Origin: Melitaea cinxia
Lineage: Eukaryota > Arthropoda > Insecta > Lepidoptera > Nymphalidae
Direction of reading: 5' to 3'
Length of the DNA stretch: 64,000 bases
Assembly (NCBI RefSeq): GCF_905220565.1
Contig: NC_059414.1
Coordinates: forward strand, 13,390,001 to 13,454,000
Below are positions 52,284 through 63,933 of the stretch, piece by piece (within the stretch, counting starts at the first letter, position 1; every line of letters starts with the position of its first letter). A program made the translations under genes and the position numbers. The notes below the pieces were generated by a model that searched no databases, had not been told where the DNA came from, and saw only the letters and a program-made list of their open reading frames with translations.

Positions 52284-53289
52284 ATAAATCATGTCTCTGT
52301 CCTAGTGTAATTAGTTTGTAATAGTTACTAACAGTTGTAGTCTTAGTTTAACATTAAATATTTGTGTTGCTTTAGGCTAAGGTGCAACAATAAAAGTCTG
52401 ACTATTTTGCCTGTTTTCAAAATTAAATTTAGACTGTTATCTCAACTGCACCGACTTATCAATCTCCTACGTGTGGTCTCCACTCTACGTGACATTGGCG
52501 GAATCAACCTTGCTTCTCTGGCACAACTGAAAGCCATTAAACCAATCAATCAATCAATCAACTTGTTTAAACTAAAACTAATGTGTAAATTTTTTAGTCA
52601 TGCTGTTAAAGCTTTTCTAAATGCTTAGGTAAATGTGTAGAAAAACAAAAAAAAAAAATAACCTTTAATCATTTAAGCTTTGAAATGATAATGAAGGAAT
52701 ATTAACTAATACTTATATTCCGAGCATAAAGAATATTTAGTCAGTCAAATATGATGTACCACTTGACACGTTCAGTAAAGGTGATGTTGACAAAATTAAA
52801 TAATGACCATTAACAACGCCCTCTTGAGGTAATTTCGTTTTTGTGATACCGTCATGTGCTGACATAGTTTTTAAGTGTATAGGCCGCCTTATCTTCTCTC
52901 GGGTATTTCAATTTTCAGATACGTTAAGAGAATGACAGACCTCCTCATAATAGAGACCTACATACTTGTAGGTGATAAGATTTACGTTCATCTTATTAGT
53001 TACAATTATTAGCTAATGCCCTCAGATGAGTTATAGCGGAACCTTTTATATCTTCAATGGATTATAATAATTAGCAAAAATGGTCATGATATTCAAATTG
53101 TACAGAATATGTGGCATTGTACGTTTTTAAATCTATGCTTATGAAAAAAATAAAAGTGCTTTTATAATTTTTGAAGGTACAATTCTCTACATCTGTCTAA
53201 GTAACAAATAATCTATTTGTAAACAAGGAAAAACAATTTTTGAACCTTTTGAACGCCAAAGTCATCTATACTTGACAAGCAGTTGCGAG
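52284..53289. other. Non-coding, possibly LINE 3' flank
   Basis: AT-rich. A (CAAT)n run lies at about 52543-52561 and no gene is recognised. The frame 52362-52628 may include LINE-derived sequence but shows no clear domain. Confidence 0.4.
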
Positions 53290-53640
53290 CCCTGTGCGCC
53301 AACGACGTCTATAGGCGACAAAAAATCCGGCCCACAATTTTTTTTTTTTTTTTATGACAAATAGGCAGGCATTTGACCACAATCTCACCTGATGTTAAGT
53401 GACGATGCGGTCGAAGGTGGAGCATGCCTGCCTAATAACAGCCTATTCACTCTGGCCTTGAAGGCACCCAGATTGTATCGTTCGGGAAACACAGACGCGG
53501 GCAACGAGTTTCATTCCTTAGCTGTGCGCATCAGGAAAGTAGAGCCAAAGCGTTTTGTGGGCGTAGGTGGCATATCGATGACATAAGGATGGAACGATCG
53601 ACCGCGCCTAGTGTTCCGATGGCGGAAGGTTGTACAATAA
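53290..53640 (-). repeat. LINE-type interspersed repeat
   Basis: GC-richer block with ACCTGATGTTAAGTGACGAT, CTCTGGCCTTGAAGGCACCC and ATAAGGATGGAACGATCGAC, of the kind seen many times in lepidopteran genomes. A T run at 53337-53354 on + would be its A tail on the minus strand. The 64-codon frame across it is an artefact. Confidence 0.5.
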
Positions 53641-53699
53641 TTAATATATAAAATTCTATCAATAGCTCAGCGGAAAATAACCTTCATATCCATAAGGCC

Positions 53700-54025
53700 A
53701 TATTGCTGTGGTTACGAAAGTAAAACTATAGCCTCTCTTCCCGTGGGTGTCGTAAGAGGCAACTAAGGGATAACACAGTTCCACTACCACCTTGGAACTT
53801 AAAAAGCCGACCGATGGTGAGATAACCATCCAACTGCTGGCTTTGAAATACACAAGCCGAAGACGGGCAGCAGCGTCTTCGGTGTGACAAAGCCAGCCCG
53901 GCGGTCACCAACCCGCCTGCCTAGCGTGGTGACTATGGGCAAAACACGCGAGTTCACGCCATTTTTGGCGCGAACTTGTGGAGGCCATGTCCAGCAGTGG
54001 ACTGTATTAGGCTGAAGTCATGATC
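53700..54025 (+). repeat. LINE-3'-end-derived repeat, family R2
   Basis: Plus-orientation copy from CTGTGGTTACGAAAGTAAAA through CACCAACCCGCCTGCCTAGC to GCAGTGGACTGTATTAGGCT. Confidence 0.65.
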
Positions 54026-57000
54026 CATAGGCCATCACAGGCAATACGCAATTTGAATCTCTTCTGCTTGATCAATAACATGTCACATTATATTATAATG
54101 ATAATAATTGATGTATTGCGTTCGCTAACGGTTACCTTTTACAATTCTTTGTCGTAATTTTGATATTTTGTTTGTGGGGTGTATGTGTTTTGAATATTTA
54201 GTAACAGGATTTCAGTTAACTACGGGACGTCAAGAGGCCGGCACTTATTAATTTTATTATCAAGTGCTTAGGAATCTTGACCGAGGAAGCTATCTCATAT
54301 TTTTAAAGTTATTGCTTTGTCTAAAATTTTTGTTATTAAATCAATTTAAACGTATACTTAAACTGAATTCTAATGAGAGTTTTTGCATTCTAAGTATAGA
54401 TCATTAATTGACATGTTCTTCGTGGATCTGACTCATTGTTCGAGAAAAATCTAATTACATCTGGTAGACATTGCGATTATCTACTTATGTCATAAGACTT
54501 GACAGATATCAACACGCAATTTATAGTCTAAGAGCGTGGAATTTTGAGTATTTTTTTTTTAATACTGCCAGGATGATGGAAAGCGTTTAGCGTAACCTGT
54601 TGACGCCAGTCGTAATTTAGAGCAGAATATTCAGTGTAGCAACAGGTTTATAGTTTTTTCATGCGAAGTATGCACCTTAAAACCCAGATTACCTATTTGA
54701 CAGCCCATGGAAATCGCTTACATATTTTTGCAGAATTAAATTTAAGCCACTGGTATTTTTTTTTTTCTTTTCTTTTTTTTTTTAATTATTAAACTCACCT
54801 TGTTTTTAATTGTGCTTGCGAAATTTTGAGACACGCCTATCCGTAAACGCACAGTGTAGTAGTGTGCTATAGAACTCCAATCGTATAAAAGAGGTATGTT
54901 AGTGTAATGTTTACAGGTTGTTGTATTTCTTAAAAGGTTTGATAGAAATTTTTTTATAAGAATTTATTGTATCATTATATAGTCTAACCTATTTCCTAAC
55001 CCGACGGCATCAATTTCTTTTCATTGATAATCGTAATTTTTTTTTAAATTAATTTTGTTATACCAAGTAATAAGATTTTCTTTTAAACCATTATTAACAA
55101 ATTACAAAATCATACAAACAATAAAAACAAACGAACGATAACATACGTATTACTAAAACCATGCAAAGGAAGTGGACAATTGTGGTCATTACAGCTATTC
55201 CTCATCTTTGTGAGGATATCTGCTGAGCGAACCAGGAATTGACCTTACCGAGGATAAGGTTATAAGATTATGTTCTACGATTTATTTATAGCACGAAACA
55301 TTGACATGGAAAGCGGGATACCAATGAAAGAAGTAAATTCAAATTTTGACAGGTAAAGGATAAAGGATAGTCTCTAGGGTCACTTGATATGGTACTCAGT
55401 CACGTGCTTAAGACAACCTAATGGAATTATAAGACCTTTGCCGTGGTGCGTATTTCTCCTACTTAAATCATTCACACTTGTAATTGATAGCTTTACTTTT
55501 TTTTTCGTTAATGTTTTGGTTTACTTTTTTTCGTTAATGTTGGTTTCGGTCGTTTTGGTGTGGTGCCACAGTATTTCATTCAAGGCTTGACCAAATGTGT
55601 TACATTTAAAAGTTTTTTTTTAATGAGTAATTGAGTAGTTTCTTGGCAATTCTGAATAGGTGGTAGTTTCACATTAACAGAGTATAATTAGTTTGTTAAG
55701 AACAAATATATTTTTTTATTTATAAAATAACGACATAAATGTGCTTTTGAAGCCAAATTAAAAAAAGTAATTTATTATTTTTTTTTATATTTTACTATGG
55801 AATTTTTGGTCAGACAAACTGAAAAGAATCGTGGAAAGTTGCTAGATTCTTTCATCACAAGCTTTTTCGTGCTGAAGATGCAAAATACGAAATGAAGAAA
55901 AGTAGGCTATATTTGCTCGTAGATAACCACTATGTACTGAAATAAAAACAAAATATCTAAACTTCTACTTTAAACACTTCTGCCCTAAATGTTTTGCTTG
56001 ACATGATTTCGTGATGAATTTTCAGCATTTTATTTTTTAAACATTTTCAAATTGCAATTGGTATGAAAAATCAGGATATTAACTGCAATTTTCAGGAATT
56101 GGTATTCAGAGACACAATTTGTAATTTTGTTAATTTCCTAATCTAATTCATGAAAGCGATGTGGGCTTTGATATCCAATTACGTATGTAATCCATGGGAT
56201 TGTCACGACCTTGCCATGATATGAATGATTTTCAATGAGCATTACGTCTGTAACCAATTGCATTGTATTCACACAAAAGTATTTCCTGTGTTACTGGAAA
56301 ATGCTCCCATTGTTGCTGAAATTTTATGGTACACGAAAATGTGGGAATTTTAATAACAGTAGGTATATGAGAAACGATATAAATAAAGTTATATTAACCA
56401 AGAATTCTAAGCAATTTGGTCCATTTTTTTTTGACAAATATCTCTAAATTGTCAAAACGATTGGAGCATTTGAGCTATTTTACGTATTAAAAAATATGGC
56501 AAAAGTGAAAGCAAAAAAAAAACTTAGAAAAACCAAATAATCAAGGTACGATCAAAAAATGTATTTTTTTAATGATATTATTGAATTGTCACAACAAAAA
56601 TTGTTTTGGATACTAATATTAGTAATCAAGGATAGTATGATAAAATTTCTATAAGCAAGCAAATTTTCTGCAGCTATTCTATATAGGTACTTATTCTAAA
56701 TTGGCTAGGTGTTCTAGAGTTACGATAAGCAAGAAAAACAAAATAGAAAACTACTATCACTACAATTATTTCCTATACTAATTATAGTGGATAGTCAGTA
56801 TAATTAGTATAGGTATAATAACAGGTTAACCAAGTCATAAAATTCAATATAAAACCATTATTAAGATTAAAAACACATCTAGTTTTTCACATGACTTATT
56901 TTCCCACATAATATTGAAGAAAACAACGAAACAATGTGTTGATAATTACATATTTGTATTATGAAAACGATATTATTGTTTCCTTTATCAGTAGAATTTT

Positions 57001-57596
57001 AATAATTATGATTATAAGAATTATATTAAGAATTCAAGGGTTTGAGTTCAGTAATCTCGGAAACTTCTGATTAAAACACAAATTATAATAGGTAATCCCA
57101 GTGTGGCTACCATAACATTACCACAACATACCAGAAACCATAACCATTTAACCACTTTACTTGATCAATCTTGATTTCGACACACCTAAATCTCTAAAAC
57201 AGTAAAACATCAAAGTCCGAAAATGGGCTAGTCGTGAAGTTGCACCTTACACATTCATCTATGTACGACTTCTAAGGAAAAACAATAGTTTCTGTTTGTT
57301 ATTGTATTAATTCAACAATAATCATTATGTAGAGAGGTTACATATAAAAGAAAACATATTCCATGTTTATGTTTCGTTTTTTGCATACAGTTTTGTCTTT
57401 TATTGTTTAAACTTAGACAATGGGCTGATGTGTTTATAAATAATAGATTTCTTCTGAAATCTGATGTTCCTGCGAAATACAGAAAAACTCTTATCTACTA
57501 ATAATCTTCACTCAAACGCTCTAGATTCTGGGTTCAATAAAATTTTCGTAAGTTTAGAGCCAGTACCTAAGCAGTGAGAAATCTATATATCTACTA
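54026..57596. other. AT-rich non-coding stretch
   Basis: 3.6 kb with no supportable gene. Frames at 55384-55590 and 56235-56447 are AT-biased and lack domains. Homopolymer T runs occur at 54549-54559, 54758-54782 and 55610-55620. Confidence 0.45.
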
Positions 57597-57801
57597 ACTA
57601 GGCGACCCCGCAAACGTTGTTTTGCCATATATGTTATTAACCCCCTTAATGTCCCCCTTATAGCTTAGGGGTATGAAAAATAGATGTTGGCCGATTTTCA
57701 GACCTACCCGATACACACACAAAATTTCATAAAAATCCGTCCAGCCGTTTCGGGAGGAGTATGTTAACTAACATTGCGACACGAGATTTTTATATATAAG
57801 A
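57597..57801 (-). mobile_element. Helitron-like element, inverted
   Basis: The reverse complement starts TCTTATATATAAAAATCTCG, has ACGGCTGGACGGATTTTTAT, and ends GGGGTCGCCTAGT. Confidence 0.55.
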
Positions 57802-58545
57802 ATATTATAAAGCTGAAAAGTTTGTTTTTTTTTGTTTAAGACACTACTGCTTCGAATTGAAAAATTATTTTTGTTTTGGAAAGTTTATTTTTCGATGAAG
57901 GGCTTTATATTAATCTTAGTACTTTTTTTTTCTTAAACTAATGCAAATCAAATCTTACTTCAGAAAATTCTTTTGTAAAACTTTATGTTAAAATATTCTT
58001 TGTTTTACGTTTTCGAAAGCTAATATTAGAAAATATTGTGGTTACTAAAGGGTTTTCGGTAACGTTACAATATGAAAAGAAGTCATGACGAAAAAAATAT
58101 TGTACTTAAATAAATACTTGCAAAAAGACTTGGGAGCCGCGCTGCTCGACCGGCCATTGTTAATAGCGTTTGATCGTTGTAAGGGATCCTTTAGATTGAC
58201 TGACCAATAATACTGCTATGTTAGGTATTTTCTACTTGTCTATCACAAGCATCGTAGTTCTTAAAACAAAGCAGTTGTTTATAACTAGCTTAATTGAAGT
58301 GATTTTAAATATCATTAACGAAAATAACATATTAATTCATTCAAAAATATAACATAAAATTATTTAAATTAAATTAAACTCTTATATTATTTTATAATTA
58401 AAATATTTTGACTTCAGTATGTCGTCGTTTCTAATAATTATCACTCTTGATAAGTTCATACTATTAGTTTTTAAAGCTGAAGATAGGACGTTAAAATCAC
58501 ATCTCAAATCTTATAAAACATTATATATTAAATTATAAATATAAC
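57802..58545 (+). other. Upstream region of the TRPA channel gene
   Basis: AT-rich. A GC-richer patch at 58125-58190 (GGGAGCCGCGCTGCTCGACC) could belong to a promoter or 5' exon. No TATA or initiator element can be assigned with confidence. Confidence 0.3.
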
Positions 58546-61500
58546 ATGTACAATATTAAAAATTTACCTAGTAAAATAATTTCCATCTTACCAGTGTATA
58601 GGATCTTTAACAACAAAGGTGCGCGCGATTCATCTACATCTCTGCAATTGACGGACAATAGCGGGCAGGCGCTCAGTCCCGCGCAGACCGCCCGCATGCC
58701 CACAACTCGCAGCCTCCTCTCCTCGCGTTGGTTTCGCTCGCGCCGAACTCGTGATGAGCCCGATGATGCCCCCGGACAACCCCAGAACATGGACCGGAGA
58801 CAGAGGGTGTCTCGCGTCCTCAGCTCCCCCGCAAGAGCACAGGCCGCCCCCCTCGATGAGGAGTCCCTCGAAAGGGCCTTCCCATCCATGGGTCACCTTG
58901 AGTATGTCCTCGCCGGGTCATCACCCCCGGCAGAAAGCGCCCCCAACATGTACGACAGCTTCGAAGAACCCCCGCTGGACCTAACTGCGCATATATGCTC
59001 GGACTCGCTACGTCAGAGCGCTTACGAACAAATGCGAGCAGTCGGTGGACGACTGAGACTTCTTGACGAATTGGAATCGGGCGTAATTACAATTGATACT
59101 GCCGTTAATACATTCGCAACAGCATCGGAAGCCGAAAGGAATGTTTGCTTATTTTGGGCCGCCTTTCTCAAGTATGATTATTTTTTACAACCTCTCGTTG
59201 AAGCCGGCGCTGATCCCTTATATTTCGACGCGCTCGGTTTGTCTCCTCTACACGCGGCCGCATTTAGCGGCTCGACGGAGTGCGCCAATTACTTGCTGTC
59301 TTGCGGAGCGGATCCTAATTATATGCCGAGATGCTTCGTACCGCTTCATTGTGCTGCATTCGGGAATTCTGTACAAGTGGCTAATTTACTGATTAAACAT
59401 GGCGCATCTGTACATGCGGCTGTGAAATATATAAATTGTGAAGGTGGCCTATTACACTGCGCCGTTCGAGCTAATTCTGTAGATTGTTTAAAACTTTTCA
59501 TATCACATGGGGTCGACGTCAATCAAATTGAGCCTGGTGGCACAAACGCCATCCACCTTGCCGCAGATCTTGGAATGATTCAGTGCCTCGCAATATTGTT
59601 GGAAACACCTGGAGCCGATCCTAATGTAAGAACAAGAGTGGGTGACCGAGAATCGACAGCACTACATTTAGCAGCTGACGGTGGTTTTGTCGAATGTGTG
59701 GATTTACTTCTAAGTAAAGGTGCAGACGCCAGCTTAAAAAACCATCGAGGATTTACTGCCTTACATCTTGCAGCGCGCTCTGCGAGTCTAGAATGTGTGG
59801 AGTCATTACTCCGGAAAGGAAATGCTGAACCGAACTCAATGGATTTCGATAAAAGAACGCCTCTTCACGCCGCTATTGGCAAGTCAGACAGTGCTTGTGA
59901 CATCATCGAAACGTTGATAAGTTGGGGAGCAAATGTCAATCAAAAGGATGAGTATGGTTTCACGCCATTGCACTTAGCTGCACTTGACGGTCTCTCTGCT
60001 TGCGTTGAGACATTAATTTACCACGGTGCTGATGTAACGACGCGGTCTAAAAAAGGAAACTCAGCGCTTAATGTAATCGCCAGAAAGACACCCGCATCAC
60101 TTGCGATGGTAACGAGGAAACTGGACTGCGCAATCACATTACACCACTCACAAACGAGCAACCGAGAAGTTGAACTTGAACTCGATTTCCGCAGCATACT
60201 TCAGCATTGCTATCCGCGAGAAATAAGTTATCTTAACACATTTGTAGATGAAGGTCAAAAAGAAGTACTTCTACACCCTCTATGTTCTGCGTTTCTTTAT
60301 ATTAAATGGGAGAAAATACGCAAATACTACGTAGCTCGTTTATTTTTAAGCTTTATATTCGTTCTTTGTTTGACACTTTATGTATTAACCGCACTTGCAC
60401 ACAATTGTTATAATGGAAGCAAAGATATGGAAGAGACGATTCAAGAACAGGAGCTATGTCAAAAACAGTCCATACTCGGAGATTTACTTAGGAAAAATCC
60501 ATTCGTAATAGAAATGCAATGGTGGGTGCTTGCTGGTATAACAATTTTTGAGATATTCAGAAAGGTATACGGCATCGCAGGCTATTCTACCGTTAAACAG
60601 TATTTAATGCAATCAGAAAACATTATTGAGTGGTTTGTTATAGTGAGCGTGTTTTTGATATCCTATATTTACACAAATATAACATACACGTGGCAGAATC
60701 ACGTGGGAGCCTTCGCAGTTCTCGCTGGTTGGACAAATTTAATGATGATGATCGGTCAGCTACCAGTTTTTGGGACGTACGTCGCTATGTATCAGAAAGT
60801 ACAGAAGGAATTCGCAAAACTACTAATGGCTTATTCCTGCATCCTCATCGGGTTCACGATAAGTTTCTGCGTAATATTTCCCGATTCGTCATCGTTCGCT
60901 AATCCCTTTATGGGTTTCATAACAGTTTTAACGATGATGATAGGAGAACTCAATTTAGATTTATTATTAAATGAACCAGATGGAAACGACCCACCGGTGT
61001 TGTTGGAATTCTCTGCACAAATAACATACGTCCTTTTTCTTATGTTCGTTACAGTCGTGCTTATGAATTTACTTGTAGGTATCGCAGTTCACGACATACA
61101 AGGATTAAGAAAAACCGCCGGCCTCTCTAAGCTCGTCAGACAAACGAAACTGATCTCTTACATGGAACTGGCATTGTTCAACGGTTATTTGCCCAAGTGC
61201 CTTTTGAAAATTTTACATTCTTCCGCTCTCGTATCGCCACAAGCGTACAGAGTAGTTCTTAGTGTAAAACCATTGAATCCAAGTGAGAAACGTTTACCGA
61301 GAGATATTATGATGGCAGCGTACGACATAGCGAAAATGAGGAAACAATATGGTCACACAATATCTTCGAATGGATCAACTACAGGGGCGTATTCGTGTTT
61401 CAAAAAGTATGAAAATAACAACGATTCTGGCTACCGGGAATATGGATATTCATCAGGTCTTGGCAATCTTCAAGCGAGATTGGATGAAACGTCAGAAAAT

Positions 61501-61602
61501 GTTCGTCAGCTAACGCAAGAGGTTAAGGAATTGAAAAAGCTTATAAATGCACAACAGCTTGTAATACAACAGGCACTGGCTGGCGCGATAGATAACCGTT
61601 GA
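58546..61602 (+). CDS. pyx: Ankyrin-repeat TRPA channel, pyrexia-like
   Basis: 1,018 residues without an intron. About nine ankyrin repeats fill residues 195-505 (for example GLSPLHAAAFSGSTECANYL at 231 and GFTPLHLAALDG near 472). Six transmembrane segments follow, from about 596 (RLFLSFIFVLCLTLYVLTAL) to S6 (YVLFLMFVTVVLMNLLVGIA, about 827-846), which leads into a TRP-like VHDIQGLRK stretch. A pore loop has TMMIGELN at 796-803. A C-terminal coiled coil (LQARLDETSENVRQLTQEV) starts near 975. Pyrexia is a plasma-membrane cation channel of sensory neurons opened by noxious heat in Drosophila. The S6 and post-S6 sequence fit pyrexia better than painless, TRPA1 or waterwitch. The N-terminus is uncertain: Met51 (58696), at the start of a GC-rich stretch, may be the true start or an exon border may lie before it. 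Confidence 0.85.
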   Translation: MYNIKNLPSKIISILPVYRIFNNKGARDSSTSLQLTDNSGQALSPAQTARMPTTRSLLSSRWFRSRRTRDEPDDAPGQPQNMDRRQRVSRVLSSPARAQAAPLDEESLERAFPSMGHLEYVLAGSSPPAESAPNMYDSFEEPPLDLTAHICSDSLRQSAYEQMRAVGGRLRLLDELESGVITIDTAVNTFATASEAERNVCLFWAAFLKYDYFLQPLVEAGADPLYFDALGLSPLHAAAFSGSTECANYLLSCGADPNYMPRCFVPLHCAAFGNSVQVANLLIKHGASVHAAVKYINCEGGLLHCAVRANSVDCLKLFISHGVDVNQIEPGGTNAIHLAADLGMIQCLAILLETPGADPNVRTRVGDRESTALHLAADGGFVECVDLLLSKGADASLKNHRGFTALHLAARSASLECVESLLRKGNAEPNSMDFDKRTPLHAAIGKSDSACDIIETLISWGANVNQKDEYGFTPLHLAALDGLSACVETLIYHGADVTTRSKKGNSALNVIARKTPASLAMVTRKLDCAITLHHSQTSNREVELELDFRSILQHCYPREISYLNTFVDEGQKEVLLHPLCSAFLYIKWEKIRKYYVARLFLSFIFVLCLTLYVLTALAHNCYNGSKDMEETIQEQELCQKQSILGDLLRKNPFVIEMQWWVLAGITIFEIFRKVYGIAGYSTVKQYLMQSENIIEWFVIVSVFLISYIYTNITYTWQNHVGAFAVLAGWTNLMMMIGQLPVFGTYVAMYQKVQKEFAKLLMAYSCILIGFTISFCVIFPDSSSFANPFMGFITVLTMMIGELNLDLLLNEPDGNDPPVLLEFSAQITYVLFLMFVTVVLMNLLVGIAVHDIQGLRKTAGLSKLVRQTKLISYMELALFNGYLPKCLLKILHSSALVSPQAYRVVLSVKPLNPSEKRLPRDIMMAAYDIAKMRKQYGHTISSNGSTTGAYSCFKKYENNNDSGYREYGYSSGLGNLQARLDETSENVRQLTQEVKELKKLINAQQLVIQQALAGAIDNR

Positions 61603-62717
61603 TGATATAATGGATCGTTTATATTTCAATGCCAACGGTACAAGTCAATAAACTATGGGGAAAGGTAATTGTTTATTTACGTTTAGAACCGTGAACGATC
61701 AAGAACTTAAACGGATTTTTTTCGATTTTGAATGTTTTTAAAAATTATGTTTATAAAAAACGATGAACTGTGATCGGAAATGAAATAGTGCGTAAGGATT
61801 TTGTGATATAATTTATCATGAGAATAAATTTATTTTTCATAATGTGTACAACCTTTTTTATTTCCTTTTAAGTATATGTTTTTCTACTTAACTCTTTTCT
61901 ATAGAGTAGTGAATGAGTTAAAAACTATAAAAATATCAGTCAATATTAAATAAATCCAAGGTAATTTTAGAATGATTTTAAAGTTCAATTATATTTTTCT
62001 CTTTCTATATTTTAATAGATCTGAAAAAGCAGTATAAGATACTGATACACAAACACTAGCTAATACTTTTTATTCGACCTTTTTCTAAATTTTTTTAGAA
62101 CGCAAAGCTGCAAAAAAAATCATAAAACGCTAACAAAAAAAAAGACAAAAATTATTTCATAAGCACACTGACGAAAAAGTGGTAAAATCTAAAAAAAATG
62201 CGTGCGTACAAAGTATTCATATTAGAAGTGAAACTTCTTTTGGCAAACTAAATGAAAAAAAGTAGTTGAAAAAAAACTAAATGAATTTGAAAAAAAGCTA
62301 GCTAAGTTCCAACGCCATCTAGTTATTAGTTTGCAATGTAATACTATCGATATTACTTTAACAACCATTGTAGTTTCTATAGTACACGCTAGGTGGCTCT
62401 GTTTTGTCGAGCTGCAAGCGTTGTATATATTTATAAATAGAATACGTTCTTTTCTGTAAGTTGTAAAAAAGTCCTACAATGTTTCAATTTTTGTACGTCA
62501 TGAAAGAATAAATTATCCGCAAGAACATGATTGTATGATGTATTTTGTTAAATTATGTTGATTATAGACTGATTACATTTCGTATCTCGAATTTCTTTAA
62601 TACGCTTTACTCTAAGTATTTATTCTAATAAAAGTAGTTGTGAGTTTCATAATGTAATCTATAATTTTTTATGTTAAGGTTCATTACAAAAACTAAATGA
62701 AAAAACAAAAACAAAAA
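61603..62717 (+). other. pyx 3' UTR and AT-rich flank
   Basis: Poly(A) signal candidates AATAAA lie at 61647-61652 and 61823-61828. The remainder is AT-rich, with a denser patch at 62300-62420 (CAACGCCATCTAGTTATTAG, GCTAGGTGGCTCTGTTTTGT) of unknown origin. Confidence 0.45.
61647..61652 (+). terminator. pyx: Candidate polyadenylation signal of pyx
   Basis: AATAAA 45 bp after the stop; a second one at 61823-61828 is also possible. Confidence 0.45.
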
Positions 62718-62832
62718 CCCAACGTCACGCGGTGTTCCCAGGCGGTACCCATCCAGGTACTGACCGCGCCCGACTTTGCTTTACTTTGGTGATCGGTAGA
62801 ACCGGTGTATTCATCATGGTGGTATGGACGTA
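62718..62832 (-). pseudogene. 5S rRNA-derived pseudogene
   Basis: On + it reads CACGCGGTGTTCCCAGGCGG, then ACTGACCGCGCCCGAC, GGTGATCGG and CCGGTGTATTCATCATGGTG. This is the reverse complement of animal 5S rRNA along its whole length of about 115 nt. I count more than ten differences, including two missing bases in the GATCGG...GAACCG part. On the minus strand its 3' end runs into TTTTTGTTTTTG, a Pol III-type terminator. It is too diverged to be a working 5S gene; a retroposed copy or the head of a 5S-derived SINE is likely. Confidence 0.75.
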
Positions 62833-63264
62833 TAAAAATTCATTCGCGTTTGATCCGTAAAAATTTTACCCCTCATGCTAGGTGCAAGTTTCACTTCAAA
62901 AATGAATTACATTTCTTATAAAATATTTTGCTGTGCAAGTGTGTTGTAAATAAAGCACTAGCAACAACCATAATCACTTTTGGTTTTCTTAAACCCATTC
63001 AAGTAATCGTGATACATCATAAAAAATATTCACAGCAGATTAATATATTTTCGTATCAGTCTATTGATATTATTTTTGATCGCATTATTTCTTTGGATTT
63101 ACATTCGTAATGTGAGACATCTTTTTACTAAAAAAATTGCGCTTCAAAACTGTGAATAAATAATTAAAAAAATTACAAGTTATTAACTTTATACTGGTAT
63201 AATGGTACGTGTGTTCGATTCACGCTCGGAGTGGATATTTGTGTTTTTACAAATATTTATTTCC
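62833..63264. other. Non-coding spacer
   Basis: AT-rich. A decayed tRNA-like B box (TGTTCGATTCACG, about 63212-63224) just before the next SINE suggests a damaged SINE head. Confidence 0.4.
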
Positions 63265-63487
63265 GGTTTGGTCGTTAGTCCTTGTGGGTCTGCCCACCGT
63301 GCCTCAGAGAACACGTTAAGCCGTCGGTCCCGGTCGTTATCATGTATACCTGTCAGCGATCGTTACTAATAGTAGGGAATATATCGGCCAACCCGCATTG
63401 GAGCAATGTGGTGGATTAAGCTGTGATCCTTCTTCTACATGGAGAAAGAGGCCTATGCCCAGCAGTGGGATATTACAGGTTGAAGCG
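63265..63487 (+). mobile_element. SINE family C body and tail
   Basis: GTCCTTGTGGGTCTGCCCAC, GTTAAGCCGTCGGTCCCGGT and GGGAATATATCGGCCAACCC match 18783-19115. The end is GGTTGAAGCGACTCACT. Confidence 0.65.
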
Positions 63488-63686
63488 ACTCACTTCTATT
63501 ACATATACACATATACGTTTACTATTTGCATTTTTTTCACACTAAATCAATAATAGTGTGTATTCAATCTACATTTTATTATATACAGCCACAAGTAATT
63601 GGGAATTATAGCGCATTATTAACTAAAATATAAATAATAATCTCTATTCATGCAAAAACGGAACGCAATATTTGACAGCTACGTCT
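63488..63686. other. Non-coding spacer
   Basis: AT-rich, nothing recognised. Confidence 0.4.
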
Positions 63687-63700
63687 GTCGCTATGGCAAC
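63687..63700 (+). promoter_or_regulatory. X-box-like RFX site
   Basis: GTCGCTATGGCAAC fits RYYNYY-N2-RRNRAC and matches 12 of 14 positions of the palindromic GTTGCCATGGCAAC. RFX factors use such sites upstream of ciliary genes. The degenerate consensus is expected by chance in long DNA, so this depends on what lies downstream. Confidence 0.35.
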
Positions 63701-63911
63701 CCTCTTCACTGCACGAGTTGCGCGCTAAGATTGAAAACAAACAACAGCGATCGATAGATTGAAGAGGCAAGAATATCTAGATTTAGGTCTCATCTCTTTC
63801 GTTCAGACGGACAACGTGCTAAAACCTAAATTGGTGTATTGATTACGTGTTTCCGTCCATTTCGCGTGTGTCATTCAAATGCAGGGCAGTTTTAAGATAC
63901 AACTGATAAAC

Positions 63912-63933
63912 ATGGGGACGAGGGCGGCGGCTT
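63912..63933 (+). CDS. Possible first coding exon of a gene continuing to the right
   Basis: ATGGGGACGAGGGCGGCGGC plus TT precedes a strong donor, GTAAGT, at 63934. It would encode MGTRAAA with a split codon. It lies in a GC-richer, promoter-like stretch. The downstream exons would be outside the window, so this remains a suggestion. Confidence 0.3.

Noticed and set aside
58533..58896. Minus frames of 88-118 codons opposite the start of pyx
   Set aside because: Created by the GC-rich N-terminal codons of pyx; no domain or independent signal.
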